NCBI GenBank assembly: GCA_027082955.1
Contig: JALWTA010000017.1
Span: forward strand, 1 to 64,000
Source: Sulfurovum sp.
GTDB lineage: Bacteria > Campylobacterota > Campylobacteria > Campylobacterales > Sulfurovaceae
Reading direction: 5' to 3'
DNA length: 64,000 nucleotides
Below the pieces are notes generated by a model, which did not search any database, was not told the origin of the DNA, and saw nothing but the letters and a program-made list of their open reading frames with translations. A program made the position numbers and the translations under genes. Below are positions 1-7,150 of the stretch, piece by piece; position 1 is the first letter of the stretch, and each line of letters opens with the position of its first letter.

Positions 1-131
1 TACTTTCACTCCTTGGGGAAAGAGTGCACCCGATGGGTGAAAGAATCAAGTGCACTTTTTTCTCTGGTTTCTTCGTATTTTACGACACTCCCGCTTATTT
101 ACATTTTTTCTATTTCGATTTTAGGGATAAA
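1..131. other. Gene-free window edge
   Basis: I see no convincing gene here. On the minus strand a good Shine-Dalgarno sequence (AAGGAG, positions 9-14) points off the window, so a minus-strand gene may begin just before base 1. Two copies of a GTGCAC core (27-32 and 51-56) could pair in RNA. Confidence 0.3.
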
Positions 132-353
132 TCACAACCCATCAAGCGTCTCGATGAGCAGTTCTATCTCATTTTCATAACTCGTTGCCTGTTTGGCAAG
201 GCGCAGATAGGCTTTGAGAAGCTTGTCGGGTTTGTTGTCTGTATGCAGGTTGATGCCTGCTTCTGTCAGATCTTTGTTCACAAAATCCGCAAAGGCATCT
301 TCAAGTTTGATCTCGTAACGGTTCCCCGAAACAGTCAGTCCAACGGTTTTCAC
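132..353 (-). CDS. Conserved small hypothetical protein (73 aa)
   Basis: This is a 73-residue soluble protein with a short beta start (MKTVGLTVSGNRYEI) and a mostly helical remainder rich in Asp, Glu and Lys. The start is a GTG at 351-353, chosen because AAAGGAG lies 8 nt upstream. I see no catalytic motif. It is downstream of the coiled-coil gene at 450-719 on the same strand, so the two may be co-transcribed; the gap between them holds a heptamer-array repeat. The length and the pairing with a coiled-coil gene are reminiscent of ZapA/ZapB-type division proteins, but residue similarity is too weak to assign a function. Confidence 0.6.
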   Translation of the reverse strand: MKTVGLTVSGNRYEIKLEDAFADFVNKDLTEAGINLHTDNKPDKLLKAYLRLAKQATSYENEIELLIETLDGL

Positions 354-365
354 GTTTACTCCTTT

Positions 366-449
366 GGAGATTGAAATTAAAAATTAAATAGGGGAAAATT
401 AAAAAGTTTTCCTCTTACTTTAATTTCTAATTTCTAATTTCTAATTTCC
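366..449. repeat. Heptamer-array element, AT-rich copy
   Basis: The right arm has about four tandem copies of AATTTCT (419-448). The left arm holds degenerate inverted copies (GAAATTA, AAAATTA) around 371-400. It fills the gap between two minus-strand genes and begins beside the Shine-Dalgarno of the 73-aa gene. It lacks the GGTATGC hairpin of fuller copies, so membership in the family rests on the 7-bp period and the inverted arrangement. Confidence 0.55.
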
Positions 450-719
450 TCACGCCAGCAGCGCCTCTACCTGTGCAATGATCTTCTCAATCTCCGCATC
501 TTTCTCCAGCAGCTCACGTTTGAGTGTCTCTACCGTACTCTCAAGCGACTGTACCTTCTCTGCCTCTGCACGAAGATTGTTGATGAGCATCTCCTGTTCA
601 GACTGAGAACTGCTCATGGTCGTAAGCTGATTTCTCAGCTCTTCATTCTGCTGTTTCAAAGACTCATAATCAGTCTTGAGTTGGGTGATTTTTTCCTGCA
701 ATCTATTTAATGCTGACAT
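450..719 (-). CDS. Coiled-coil protein (89 aa)
   Basis: The whole 89-residue protein reads as one long helix with heptad-like Leu/Ile spacing and alternating Glu/Lys/Gln (LQEKITQLKTDYESLKQQNE and similar), so it is predicted to form an extended coiled coil. There is no signal peptide or membrane segment. Size and composition resemble small division-associated coiled coils such as ZapB, but that is only analogy. It diverges from the transcription unit leading to uvrB; the intergenic region holds a -10 box for the opposite strand. Its stop codon abuts the AATTTCT array. Confidence 0.65.
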   Translation of the reverse strand: MSALNRLQEKITQLKTDYESLKQQNEELRNQLTTMSSSQSEQEMLINNLRAEAEKVQSLESTVETLKRELLEKDAEIEKIIAQVEALLA

Positions 720-752
720 AGTGACTCCGTATGTTGTTTGTTTTCTATGTGA

Positions 753-758
753 TATAAT
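753..758 (+). promoter_or_regulatory. Putative -10 box (TATAAT)
   Basis: A perfect TATAAT follows a T-rich stretch (TTGTTTGTTTTC), the usual Campylobacterota sigma-70 pattern with a weak -35. It lies upstream of the array element and is probably the uvrB promoter, with the element inserted into the leader. Confidence 0.55.
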
Positions 759-765
759 AGCGAAA

Positions 766-1210
766 GAATTAGGAATTAGGAATTAGGAATTAGGAATTTT
801 GATGAAAAAAGAGAATATTCTGCATACAAAAAGCTATCAGTTTGCTATCAGAATCGTCAATCTGTCACTTTATTTAAATAAAGAAAAAAAAGAATACATC
901 TTAAGCAAACAAGTATTAAGATCGGGTACTTCTATAGGTGCTTTGGTCAGTGAGTCCAAATATGCACAATCAAAAGCTGACTTTCTCAATAAACTGATGA
1001 TTTCACTGAAAGAAGCAAATGAAACACAATACTGGATCAACCTTCTATATGATACACATTTTATTACACCACAAATGCACCAAAGTCTTTTTAGTGACAT
1101 TGATGAAATCATCAGCCTTTTAAGCGCTATAACCAAAACCATCAAAAATCAAAGCATTACAACGTAATGCATACCATCATTCCTAATTCCTCATTCCTAA
1201 CTCCTGATTT
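766..1210 (+). mobile_element. Heptamer-array element carrying a four-helix-bundle gene
   Basis: The left arm (766-797) has four to five copies of GGAATTA. The middle is a complete four-helix-bundle gene. Overlapping its 3' end is the hairpin GCATTAC-AAC-GTAATGC (1154-1170), followed by ATACC and a right arm of inverted heptamers (TTCCTAA, TTCCTCA, TTCCTAA; about 1178-1207). Other loci have the same hairpin as GCATTGC/GCAATGC, so the stem changed in a compensatory way. It lies between a promoter and uvrB. The layout resembles 23S rRNA intervening sequences (an ORF between inverted repeats), but here it is intergenic. Mobility is inferred. Confidence 0.65.
802..1167 (+). CDS. Four-helix-bundle protein (23S-IVS / Avd-like)
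   Basis: This 121-residue all-helical protein carries the family signature RSGTSIGALVSESKYAQSK, then FLNKLMISLKEANETQYW. It belongs to the four-helix-bundle family encoded in 23S rRNA intervening sequences and related to Avd of diversity-generating retroelements; those proteins form pentameric nucleic-acid-binding barrels, but the role of stand-alone members is unclear. I chose ATG 802 because AGGAA inside the heptamer array lies 5 nt upstream; an in-frame TTG at 799 is also possible. The stop codon falls inside the right-end hairpin. A close paralogue lies at 32438-32791, in the same kind of element. Confidence 0.85.
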   Translation: MKKENILHTKSYQFAIRIVNLSLYLNKEKKEYILSKQVLRSGTSIGALVSESKYAQSKADFLNKLMISLKEANETQYWINLLYDTHFITPQMHQSLFSDIDEIISLLSAITKTIKNQSITT

Positions 1211-1225
1211 AACACAAGGAAATAT

Positions 1226-3199
1226 ATGGCAAATTTTACCGTAAAAAGCAATTACGCTCCCGCCGGCGACCAACCCGCCGCCATCACATCACTTGCAGAG
1301 TCCATCAATAAGGGTAACCGCTACCAGACACTGCTTGGCGTAACAGGGTCAGGGAAGACCTACACCATGGCGAAGGTGATCGAAAAGACCCAAAAGCCTA
1401 CGCTGATCATGACACACAACAAGACGCTTGCCGCGCAGCTCTACAGTGAGTTCAAAGCCTTTTTCCCCAATAACCATGTCGAGTACTTCATCAGCTACTA
1501 TGACTACTATCAGCCAGAGGCTTATCTGCCAAGGCAGGATCTTTTCATTGAAAAGGACAGTTCTATCAATCAAGAGCTTGAACGGCTCAGGCTCAGTACT
1601 ACCGCCAGTCTGCTAAGCCACGACGATGTCATCGTCATCGCTTCGGTATCGGCAAACTACGGGTTGGGTAGTCCGGAAGACTACCGCTCCATCGTCCAGA
1701 AACTCTCTGTGGGTGAAGAGTACAACCAAAAAGAACTCCTGCTGCGGCTTGTCGATATGGGATACAAGCGCAATGACGAGTTTTTTGACATTGGGAACTT
1801 TCGTGTCAGTGGTGAAGTGATAGACATCTATCCCGCCTACTCGGACGAGTTTGCCGTTCGCATCGAGTTTTTCGGTGACGAGATAGAGGATATTTATACC
1901 TTCAACTCACTGACTGGAGAGAAAGAGAAGCACATGGAGGAGGTGACCATCTACGCTGCCAACCAGTTCGTGGTGGGCAAAGAGAAGCTCGCGCGCGCCA
2001 TCAAGAGCATTGAAGAGGAGCTGGATGAACGGCTTGCCTTTTTTCAGCGTGAGGGGCGCATGGTGGAGTACAACCGTCTCAAGCAGCGTACCGAGTTTGA
2101 CCTTGAAATGCTTGAAGCCACCGGTATGTGCAAGGGTATCGAAAACTACTCGCGGCACCTCACAGGCAAAAAGCCCGGCGAGACACCCTACTCGATGATG
2201 GACTACTTTGAAGTCATGCATGACGACTACCTTGTCATTGTGGACGAGTCACACGTCTCTTTGCCGCAGTTTCGGGGGATGTACGCCGGTGACCGAAGTC
2301 GTAAAGAGGTGCTGGTAGAGCACGGGTTCAGACTGCCAAGCGCACTGGACAACCGTCCACTGAAGTTTGACGAGTACATCAACAAAGCCCCCCACTACCT
2401 CTTTGTCTCTGCCACCCCTGCCCAGCTCGAGCTTGACCTCTCCGCCACCGTTGCCGAACAGGTTGTCAGACCCACCGGGCTGCTTGACCCCGAAATAGAG
2501 GTGATCGACTCTACCTATCAGGTGGAAAACCTGCATGACCGTATGAAACCGGTCATCGAACGGGGTGAACGGGTGCTTGTCACCGTATTGACAAAAAAAA
2601 TGGCAGAGGAGTTGACAACCTACTACAACGACCTTGGGCTGAAGTGTAAATATATGCACTCCGACCTTGACGCCATCGAACGTAACCAGATCATCCGATC
2701 TTTGAGGCTTGGGGAGTTTGATATTTTAGTTGGGATCAACCTGCTCAGAGAGGGGCTTGACCTGCCCGAAGTCAGTCTTGTAGCCATTTTGGATGCGGAC
2801 AAAGAGGGCTTTTTGCGTTCTGAAACGGCACTTATTCAGACTGCCGGACGTGCCGCACGTAACGCCAACGGCAAGGTACTGATGTATGCCAAAAAGATGA
2901 CCGACTCTATGAAAGCCACCATCGAGATCACACAGGCAAGAAGAGAGAAGCAGATCGCCTACAACAAAAAACACGGCATCACCCCAAAAACAACCATCCG
3001 TGAACTCGACACCAACCTCAAAGTCGAAGACGGCGGTGAACTCTACAACAAACGCAGCAAACTTGACAAAATGCCAAAATCCGAACGCCAGCAGCTTGTC
3101 AAAGAGCTCAAAGCCAAGATGCTTGCAGCAGCCAAAAATCTGGAGTTTGAAGAGGCGGCACGGCTGAGGGATGAGATTGCGAAGATTAAAAAACTATAA
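1226..3199 (+). CDS. uvrB: UvrABC excinuclease subunit B
   Basis: UvrB is the damage-verifying helicase-like subunit of nucleotide excision repair; it is loaded by UvrA and recruits UvrC. The 657 residues are full length for the family. Visible features are Walker A ([15 protein letters not shown], near 39-53), the beta-hairpin that inserts into DNA ([10 protein letters not shown], near 91-100), the DESH Walker B region, SATPAQ, motifs V-VI ([14 protein letters not shown], then QTAGRAARN) and the C-terminal UVR domain ([19 protein letters not shown]). The start has AAGGA 5 nt upstream. A heptamer-array element separates it from its probable promoter, and another begins 10 nt after its stop. 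Confidence 0.98.
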   Translation: MANFTVKSNYAPAGDQPAAITSLAESINKGNRYQTLLGVTGSGKTYTMAKVIEKTQKPTLIMTHNKTLAAQLYSEFKAFFPNNHVEYFISYYDYYQPEAYLPRQDLFIEKDSSINQELERLRLSTTASLLSHDDVIVIASVSANYGLGSPEDYRSIVQKLSVGEEYNQKELLLRLVDMGYKRNDEFFDIGNFRVSGEVIDIYPAYSDEFAVRIEFFGDEIEDIYTFNSLTGEKEKHMEEVTIYAANQFVVGKEKLARAIKSIEEELDERLAFFQREGRMVEYNRLKQRTEFDLEMLEATGMCKGIENYSRHLTGKKPGETPYSMMDYFEVMHDDYLVIVDESHVSLPQFRGMYAGDRSRKEVLVEHGFRLPSALDNRPLKFDEYINKAPHYLFVSATPAQLELDLSATVAEQVVRPTGLLDPEIEVIDSTYQVENLHDRMKPVIERGERVLVTVLTKKMAEELTTYYNDLGLKCKYMHSDLDAIERNQIIRSLRLGEFDILVGINLLREGLDLPEVSLVAILDADKEGFLRSETALIQTAGRAARNANGKVLMYAKKMTDSMKATIEITQARREKQIAYNKKHGITPKTTIRELDTNLKVEDGGELYNKRSKLDKMPKSERQQLVKELKAKMLAAAKNLEFEEAARLRDEIAKIKKL

Positions 3200-3209
3200 C
3201 TTTTTTAAT

Positions 3210-3378
3210 GAAGAGTTAAGAGTGAAGAGTGAAGAGTTTTGGTATGCTTTCTTTACAGAAAGCTTTTATTATTTATTCGAAGATGTAAGGATATTATGAT
3301 GACCCTCTTACCAACACTAAAAGCATTGCAAAGCAATGCAAACCACCACTCTTCACTCTTCACTCTTCACTCTTCACT
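3210..3378. repeat. Heptamer-array element, non-coding, complete
   Basis: This is the clearest complete non-coding copy. Left array 3210-3236 (GAAGAGT units), TTTTGGTATGC, hairpin GCTTTCT-TTAC-AGAAAGC (3246-3263), TTTTAT; about 60 bp of spacer; then AAAGCATTGCAAAGCAATGC (hairpin 3323-3339) and a right array of inverted units (CTCTTCA, 3348-3378). Both outer junctions have inverted duplications: ATTAAAAAA (3185-3193, end of uvrB) is repeated inverted at 3201-3209, and the first bases of ppk are repeated inverted at 3379-3393. Confidence 0.75.
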
Positions 3379-3413
3379 AAATCTACCATTTGGAGCGACC
3401 AAATGGTAGATTT
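3379..3413 (+). promoter_or_regulatory. Hairpin enclosing the ppk ribosome-binding site
   Basis: AAATCTACCATTTGG (3379-3393) pairs perfectly over 15 bp with CCAAATGGTAGATTT (3399-3413), leaving the 5-nt loop AGCGA. The only plausible Shine-Dalgarno of ppk (GGAG, 3392-3395) lies at the stem top and loop, and the ATG (3403-3405) is in the 3' strand. The structure could repress ppk translation unless opened; the pairing is seen, the regulatory effect is inferred. Confidence 0.6.
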
Positions 3414-5487
3414 AAACGATCCCCAGCTCTACTTCAACCGTGAACTCAGCTGGCTGCAGTTCAACTCCCGTGTGCTGGCGCAGGCGCTTGATGAGACACT
3501 GCCGCCGCTGGAACGTTTGAAATTCCTTGCCATCTACGGTACGAACCTCGATGAATTCTACATGATCCGTGTTGCAGGGCTGAAGAGCCTTTTCAAAGCT
3601 CGGGTACAGCAGACAGGACCGGACAAACTCACCCCTGCTGAGCAGTTGAAGCAGATACGTACCTACCTGCACAAAGAGCATGACATTTTGGAGTCGTGCT
3701 ACACCTCTATCATCTCCGAACTGCATACGCATGGAGTGCACATTAAAAACTTTGATACCCTCTCACAAGAAGAGCAGGAAGAGGTGCGAGAGATCTTCTT
3801 TGAAGAGATATACCCTGTCATCATCCCCATTGCCATCGATGCTACCCATCCCTTCCCACACCTGAACAACCTCAGTTTCGCACTGGCGATCACCCTGCAG
3901 GATGAGTCGCAGCACATCAAACACGGGCTGATCCGCATTCCCCGTATTTTGCCGCGATTCGTGCATATAGACCATACCTTCATCCCTATTGAAAGTGTGG
4001 TAGAACACTTCACAACAGAGCTTTTCCCCGGGTTTACTCCACTGGCATCAACCCCTTTCAGGGTGACACGCAATGCCGATATCGAGATCGAGGAAGAGGA
4101 GGCAGATGATTTTCTGGAGATCCTTCAGGAGGGGCTGCGTTCACGCAACAAAGGCTCGCTTATCCGCCTTGAACTGCTTGAAGGGGTCGATGAAGACCTG
4201 CTTCAGTTCCTGCTGACTCACCTGAACCTGAATGAACACGACATCTACCCTTACAAAAGCCTGCCGCTCAACCTCGGGGCACTCTGGCAGATCGTAGGTG
4301 ACAAGCGGCTCTCCCATCTGGTACTGCCCACCTTCACACCCAAGATCCTGCCGCCGTTTGATACCGAAAATGTCTTTGAAGCCATCGAAAAGCAGGATGT
4401 TGTCCTCTACCATCCCTTTGACAGTTTCGAGCCGGTGGTGCAGTTCATCAAGCAGGCAGCTGCCGATGCAGAGACCATCGCTATCCGTATGACGCTCTAC
4501 CGTGCCGGACAGAAATCACCTATTGTCAAAGCACTCATTGATGCGGCACGTGACGGCAAGCAGGTAACGGTACTGGTCGAGCTTAAAGCGAGGTTTGATG
4601 AAGAGAACAACCTCCGCTGGGCAAAAGCGCTTGAAGATGCGGGAGCGCATGTCGTCTACGGCATCCCGGGGCTGAAAGTCCATGCCAAGATCGCACAAGT
4701 CATCAAACGCAAGGGGCGCAAACTGCAAAGCTATGTCCACCTTGCTACCGGGAACTACAACCCAACTACTGCCAAAATCTATACGGATATCTCCTACTTT
4801 ACCGCAAAAGAGGTCATCTCTACCGATGCCACCCACTTTTTCCACTTCCTGACCGGTTTTTCGACCTATACCAAACTGGGTACGCTTTTCATGTCACCTG
4901 TACAGATCAAACCCAAACTGATCAAACTGATAGAGAAAGAGGCACAGCACGGCAAAGAGGGGTACATCATTCTCAAAGCCAATTCACTGGTCGATCAGGA
5001 CATTATCAAGACCTTGTATAAAGCATCACAGAAAGGATGCCGTATTGAGCTGATCATCCGCGGTATCTGCTGTCTTAAACCCGGAGTCAAAGGTGTCAGT
5101 GAAAATATCACTGTCTCTTCGGTGATCGGGAAATACCTTGAACACCCCCGCATCTACTGGTTTAAACACCAGAAGGTCAAGACCTACATCTCCAGTGCCG
5201 ACCTCATGCCACGCAACCTTGTCCGCCGTGTCGAGCTGATGACCCCGATACTCGAGCCCAACCTTTCACAGAAGATCGAGCAGATACTCATGCTGCAGCT
5301 TACAGATAATCAGCTGCGCTGGACGCTCCAGCCAAGCGGTGAGTACATTAAAGTACCTGCGCTGGGCAAGAAGGTCAACAACCATGAGATACTCGAGCAG
5401 TATGTCAACAAGATCCATGACAAAACCAAAAAAGCAACACCGGACTATGTCAGCCGTCTGGCAAACCGGATACTAAAGGAAGGATAA
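3403..5487 (+). CDS. ppk: Polyphosphate kinase 1
   Basis: This enzyme reversibly makes polyphosphate from ATP. The 694 residues match the PPK1 family: an N-terminal domain (NRELSWLQFNSRVL near 12-25), a head domain, and two phospholipase-D-like catalytic domains. The autophosphorylated His is in GLKVHAKIAQV and the second catalytic His in YLEHPRIYWF, followed by ISSADLMPRNLVRRVE. The start matches the family N-terminus (DLNDPQLYFNRELSW) but sits in a 15-bp hairpin created beside a heptamer-array element. A carbonic anhydrase-like gene follows after 3 nt and is probably co-translated. Confidence 0.97.
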   Translation: MVDLNDPQLYFNRELSWLQFNSRVLAQALDETLPPLERLKFLAIYGTNLDEFYMIRVAGLKSLFKARVQQTGPDKLTPAEQLKQIRTYLHKEHDILESCYTSIISELHTHGVHIKNFDTLSQEEQEEVREIFFEEIYPVIIPIAIDATHPFPHLNNLSFALAITLQDESQHIKHGLIRIPRILPRFVHIDHTFIPIESVVEHFTTELFPGFTPLASTPFRVTRNADIEIEEEEADDFLEILQEGLRSRNKGSLIRLELLEGVDEDLLQFLLTHLNLNEHDIYPYKSLPLNLGALWQIVGDKRLSHLVLPTFTPKILPPFDTENVFEAIEKQDVVLYHPFDSFEPVVQFIKQAAADAETIAIRMTLYRAGQKSPIVKALIDAARDGKQVTVLVELKARFDEENNLRWAKALEDAGAHVVYGIPGLKVHAKIAQVIKRKGRKLQSYVHLATGNYNPTTAKIYTDISYFTAKEVISTDATHFFHFLTGFSTYTKLGTLFMSPVQIKPKLIKLIEKEAQHGKEGYIILKANSLVDQDIIKTLYKASQKGCRIELIIRGICCLKPGVKGVSENITVSSVIGKYLEHPRIYWFKHQKVKTYISSADLMPRNLVRRVELMTPILEPNLSQKIEQILMLQLTDNQLRWTLQPSGEYIKVPALGKKVNNHEILEQYVNKIHDKTKKATPDYVSRLANRILKEG

Positions 5488-5490
5488 ATC

Positions 5491-6015
5491 ATGCTGATAA
5501 AATTTAAAGAGTGGACACCGAAACTGGGTAAAAATGCCTGGATCGCCGAAGGGGCAAGCGTCATTGGACGCACTACCATAGGAGAAGACTCTGCCATCTG
5601 GTTTGGCTGTGTGGTACGTGGTGATGTGCATTTCATCACCATCGGTGACCGTACCAACATTCAGGATTTGAGTATGATCCATGTCACCCACCACAAAAAA
5701 GCCGATATGAGTGACGGATACCCTACTGTCATAGGCAACGATGTCACTGTCGGACACCGCGTCATGCTGCACGGATGTACCATTGAAGATGCCTGCCTGA
5801 TCGGTATGAGCGCCACCATTCTTGACGGTGCAGTGATTGGCAAAGAGTCCATCGTCGGTGCGGGAAGTCTGGTAACCAAAAACAAAAAGTTCCCGCCTAG
5901 AAGCCTCATTATGGGCAGCCCTGCCAAAGTTGTCAGAGAACTGACCGATGAAGAGGTAGCGGAGCTGTATGCCTCTGCCAAGAGATATGTGGCGTTTAAG
6001 AATGAATATCAGTGA
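5491..6015 (+). CDS. Gamma-carbonic anhydrase-like hexapeptide protein
   Basis: This 174-residue protein is built of left-handed beta-helix repeats (for example ASVIGRTTIGEDSAIWFGCV, then VIGNDVTVGHRVMLHGCTI). It has the gamma-carbonic anhydrase/YrdA/CaiE layout: RGDVHFITIGDRTNIQD, a His-rich strand (MIHVTHHKK) and GHRVMLHGC, giving three His for a trimer-interface metal. The C-terminus is helical, as usual. Carbonic anhydrase activity is not certain, since many YrdA-type members have no shown activity. The gene follows ppk by 3 nt with AAGGAAGGA as Shine-Dalgarno. Its stop codon abuts the CAGGTAG array. Confidence 0.88.
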   Translation: MLIKFKEWTPKLGKNAWIAEGASVIGRTTIGEDSAIWFGCVVRGDVHFITIGDRTNIQDLSMIHVTHHKKADMSDGYPTVIGNDVTVGHRVMLHGCTIEDACLIGMSATILDGAVIGKESIVGAGSLVTKNKKFPPRSLIMGSPAKVVRELTDEEVAELYASAKRYVAFKNEYQ

Positions 6016-6102
6016 ACAGGTAGCAGGTAGCAGGTAGCAGGTAGCAGGTAGCAGGTAGCAGGTAGCAGGTAGCAGGTAGCAGGTAGCAGGTAGCAGGTAG
6101 CA
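6016..6102. repeat. Tandem array of CAGGTAG, about 12 copies
   Basis: A nearly perfect 7-bp tandem repeat starts at the stop codon of the upstream gene and runs for about 86 bp. It resembles one arm of the heptamer-array elements, but I find no inverted partner or GGTATGC hairpin after it. Its regularity makes copy-number variation between strains likely. Confidence 0.85.
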
Positions 6103-6143
6103 ATTTTTCATACTTTGATTAAAGTCTGCCTTAAATCTTGTCT

Positions 6144-6333
6144 GGAACCGAAAGCTTTAGCTTCGCCCTAACATTAAATTGATTCAATAACGTTTATTCG
6201 GGACTAAAGTCTCCGATGCCATATCATATCTTGTTCCCATACTTCTGCATGTGAGAACGGAACCGAAAGCTTTAGCTTCGGATATATAATATGTTCTAAA
6301 ATAACGTCTGGTAGGGCTAAAGCCTCCGATTCC
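6144..6333. repeat. REP-like palindromes, two inverted pairs
   Basis: Four related palindromic units form two head-to-head pairs. Units 6144-6166 and 6259-6281 share CCGAAAGCTTTAGCTTCG; units 6199-6220 and 6313-6333 have the inverted form (GGGACTAAAGTCTCCGAT, AGGGCTAAAGCCTCCGAT). The core is CTTTAG/CTAAAG flanked by covarying bases and CGG. This is the arrangement of REP/BIME elements, which RAYT transposases mobilise in other bacteria; no such gene lies in the window. The last unit ends about 20 bp before the Shine-Dalgarno-start region of the EI24 gene. Confidence 0.7.
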
Positions 6334-6352
6334 AGAAAAAAAGGAAAAACAC

Positions 6353-7003
6353 ATGAACAAAATCATCACCAAAAGCTTCAAAGACCTCTTTTCCGCCACC
6401 GTTCTGGCATTCATCGCCAAAACCACCCTCATCTCACTGGTACTGACCGCTGCCATCGCATGGCTCTTTGGCAGTACTGTCTCTTCTTTTGTCAAACACT
6501 ATCTGACATGGATTCCGTGGGAGTGGGTACAGACTACCGGCGCATCCGTAGCAGTCATTGCCGTTGCCTATATGCTCTTTGTCGCCATTCATACCGTTGT
6601 CACCTCTTTCATGGTCGAACCGCTGCTGGCAAAACTGGCACAACAACACTACCCAAATTCACCAGTTGTCGGTACACCGAGCATTACAGCATCCCTGCTT
6701 GTAAGCCTTCGCTCAGCCGCTGTATTTCTTTTCGTGTTCCTCTTTACCTTCCCGCTGATGTTCGTACCGCTGCTTGGGGCGGTCTATATGCTCTGGCTCT
6801 GGTCTATTCTTATCAAAGCACCGACTATCTATGATGTAGGCAGTATGTTCATCGCAGATAAAAAAACCCTCAAAGCACGCAGCAGCAAAACCACCCTCCT
6901 TGCCATGATCGCCGCTGGGTTTAACTACATTCCACTGCTCAATATCTTTTCTCCTGTGTTTGCGCAGATTCTGTTTTTGCATAGGATTGTGGGAGAGGAG
7001 TAG
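6353..7003 (+). CDS. EI24-domain inner-membrane protein
   Basis: The 216-residue membrane protein has about four to five hydrophobic segments (near 18-45, 60-85, 120-155 and 185-205). It fits the EI24/CysZ-like family, whose CysZ members are linked to sulfate uptake; nothing here proves that activity. A typical mark is the amphipathic stretch VTSFMVEPLLAKLAQQHYP between membrane segments. The start has AAGGA about 8 nt upstream. It is preceded by REP-like palindromes and its stop codon (TAG) is part of a GTAGGAA heptamer array, so both flanks are repeats. Confidence 0.75.
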   Translation: MNKIITKSFKDLFSATVLAFIAKTTLISLVLTAAIAWLFGSTVSSFVKHYLTWIPWEWVQTTGASVAVIAVAYMLFVAIHTVVTSFMVEPLLAKLAQQHYPNSPVVGTPSITASLLVSLRSAAVFLFVFLFTFPLMFVPLLGAVYMLWLWSILIKAPTIYDVGSMFIADKKTLKARSSKTTLLAMIAAGFNYIPLLNIFSPVFAQILFLHRIVGEE

Positions 7004-7150
7004 GAAGTAGGAAGTAGGAAGTAGGAATGATAACAATGTATGAGCCTATGTCAACCTTAACAAAAATATCTTTTCAAGCCCCCATGCAATAAAAGCATTG
7101 CACAGCAATGCATACCAAAACTCCTACCTACTACCTCCTACCTCCTCACT
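6996..7150. repeat. Heptamer-array element between convergent genes
   Basis: Left array of GTAGGAA units (6996-7028) overlaps the end of the EI24 gene. The right part has ATAAAAGCATTGC-ACA-GCAATGC (hairpin 7095-7111), ATACCAAAA and inverted units (CTCCTAC, CTACCTC). The left GGTATGC hairpin is missing. The right array encodes the last residues of the exonuclease gene on the minus strand. Confidence 0.7.

Noticed and set aside
766-1210. Diversity-generating retroelement
   Set aside because: The four-helix-bundle protein is Avd-like, but there is no reverse transcriptase, template repeat or variable repeat in the window.
766-1210. True 23S rRNA intervening sequence
   Set aside because: There is no rRNA sequence around the gene; it lies between a promoter and uvrB.
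799-3199. Toxin-antitoxin reading of the small gene before uvrB
   Set aside because: It is a single gene with the four-helix-bundle signature and no partner.
6016-6102. CRISPR-like array
   Set aside because: The unit is 7 bp, repeats are contiguous, there are no spacers, and no cas genes are in the window.
5473-6111. Minus-strand frame with repeated CYLLPAT residues
   Set aside because: It is the CAGGTAG array read in the antisense frame and then runs antisense through the carbonic anhydrase-like gene; no Shine-Dalgarno or family match.
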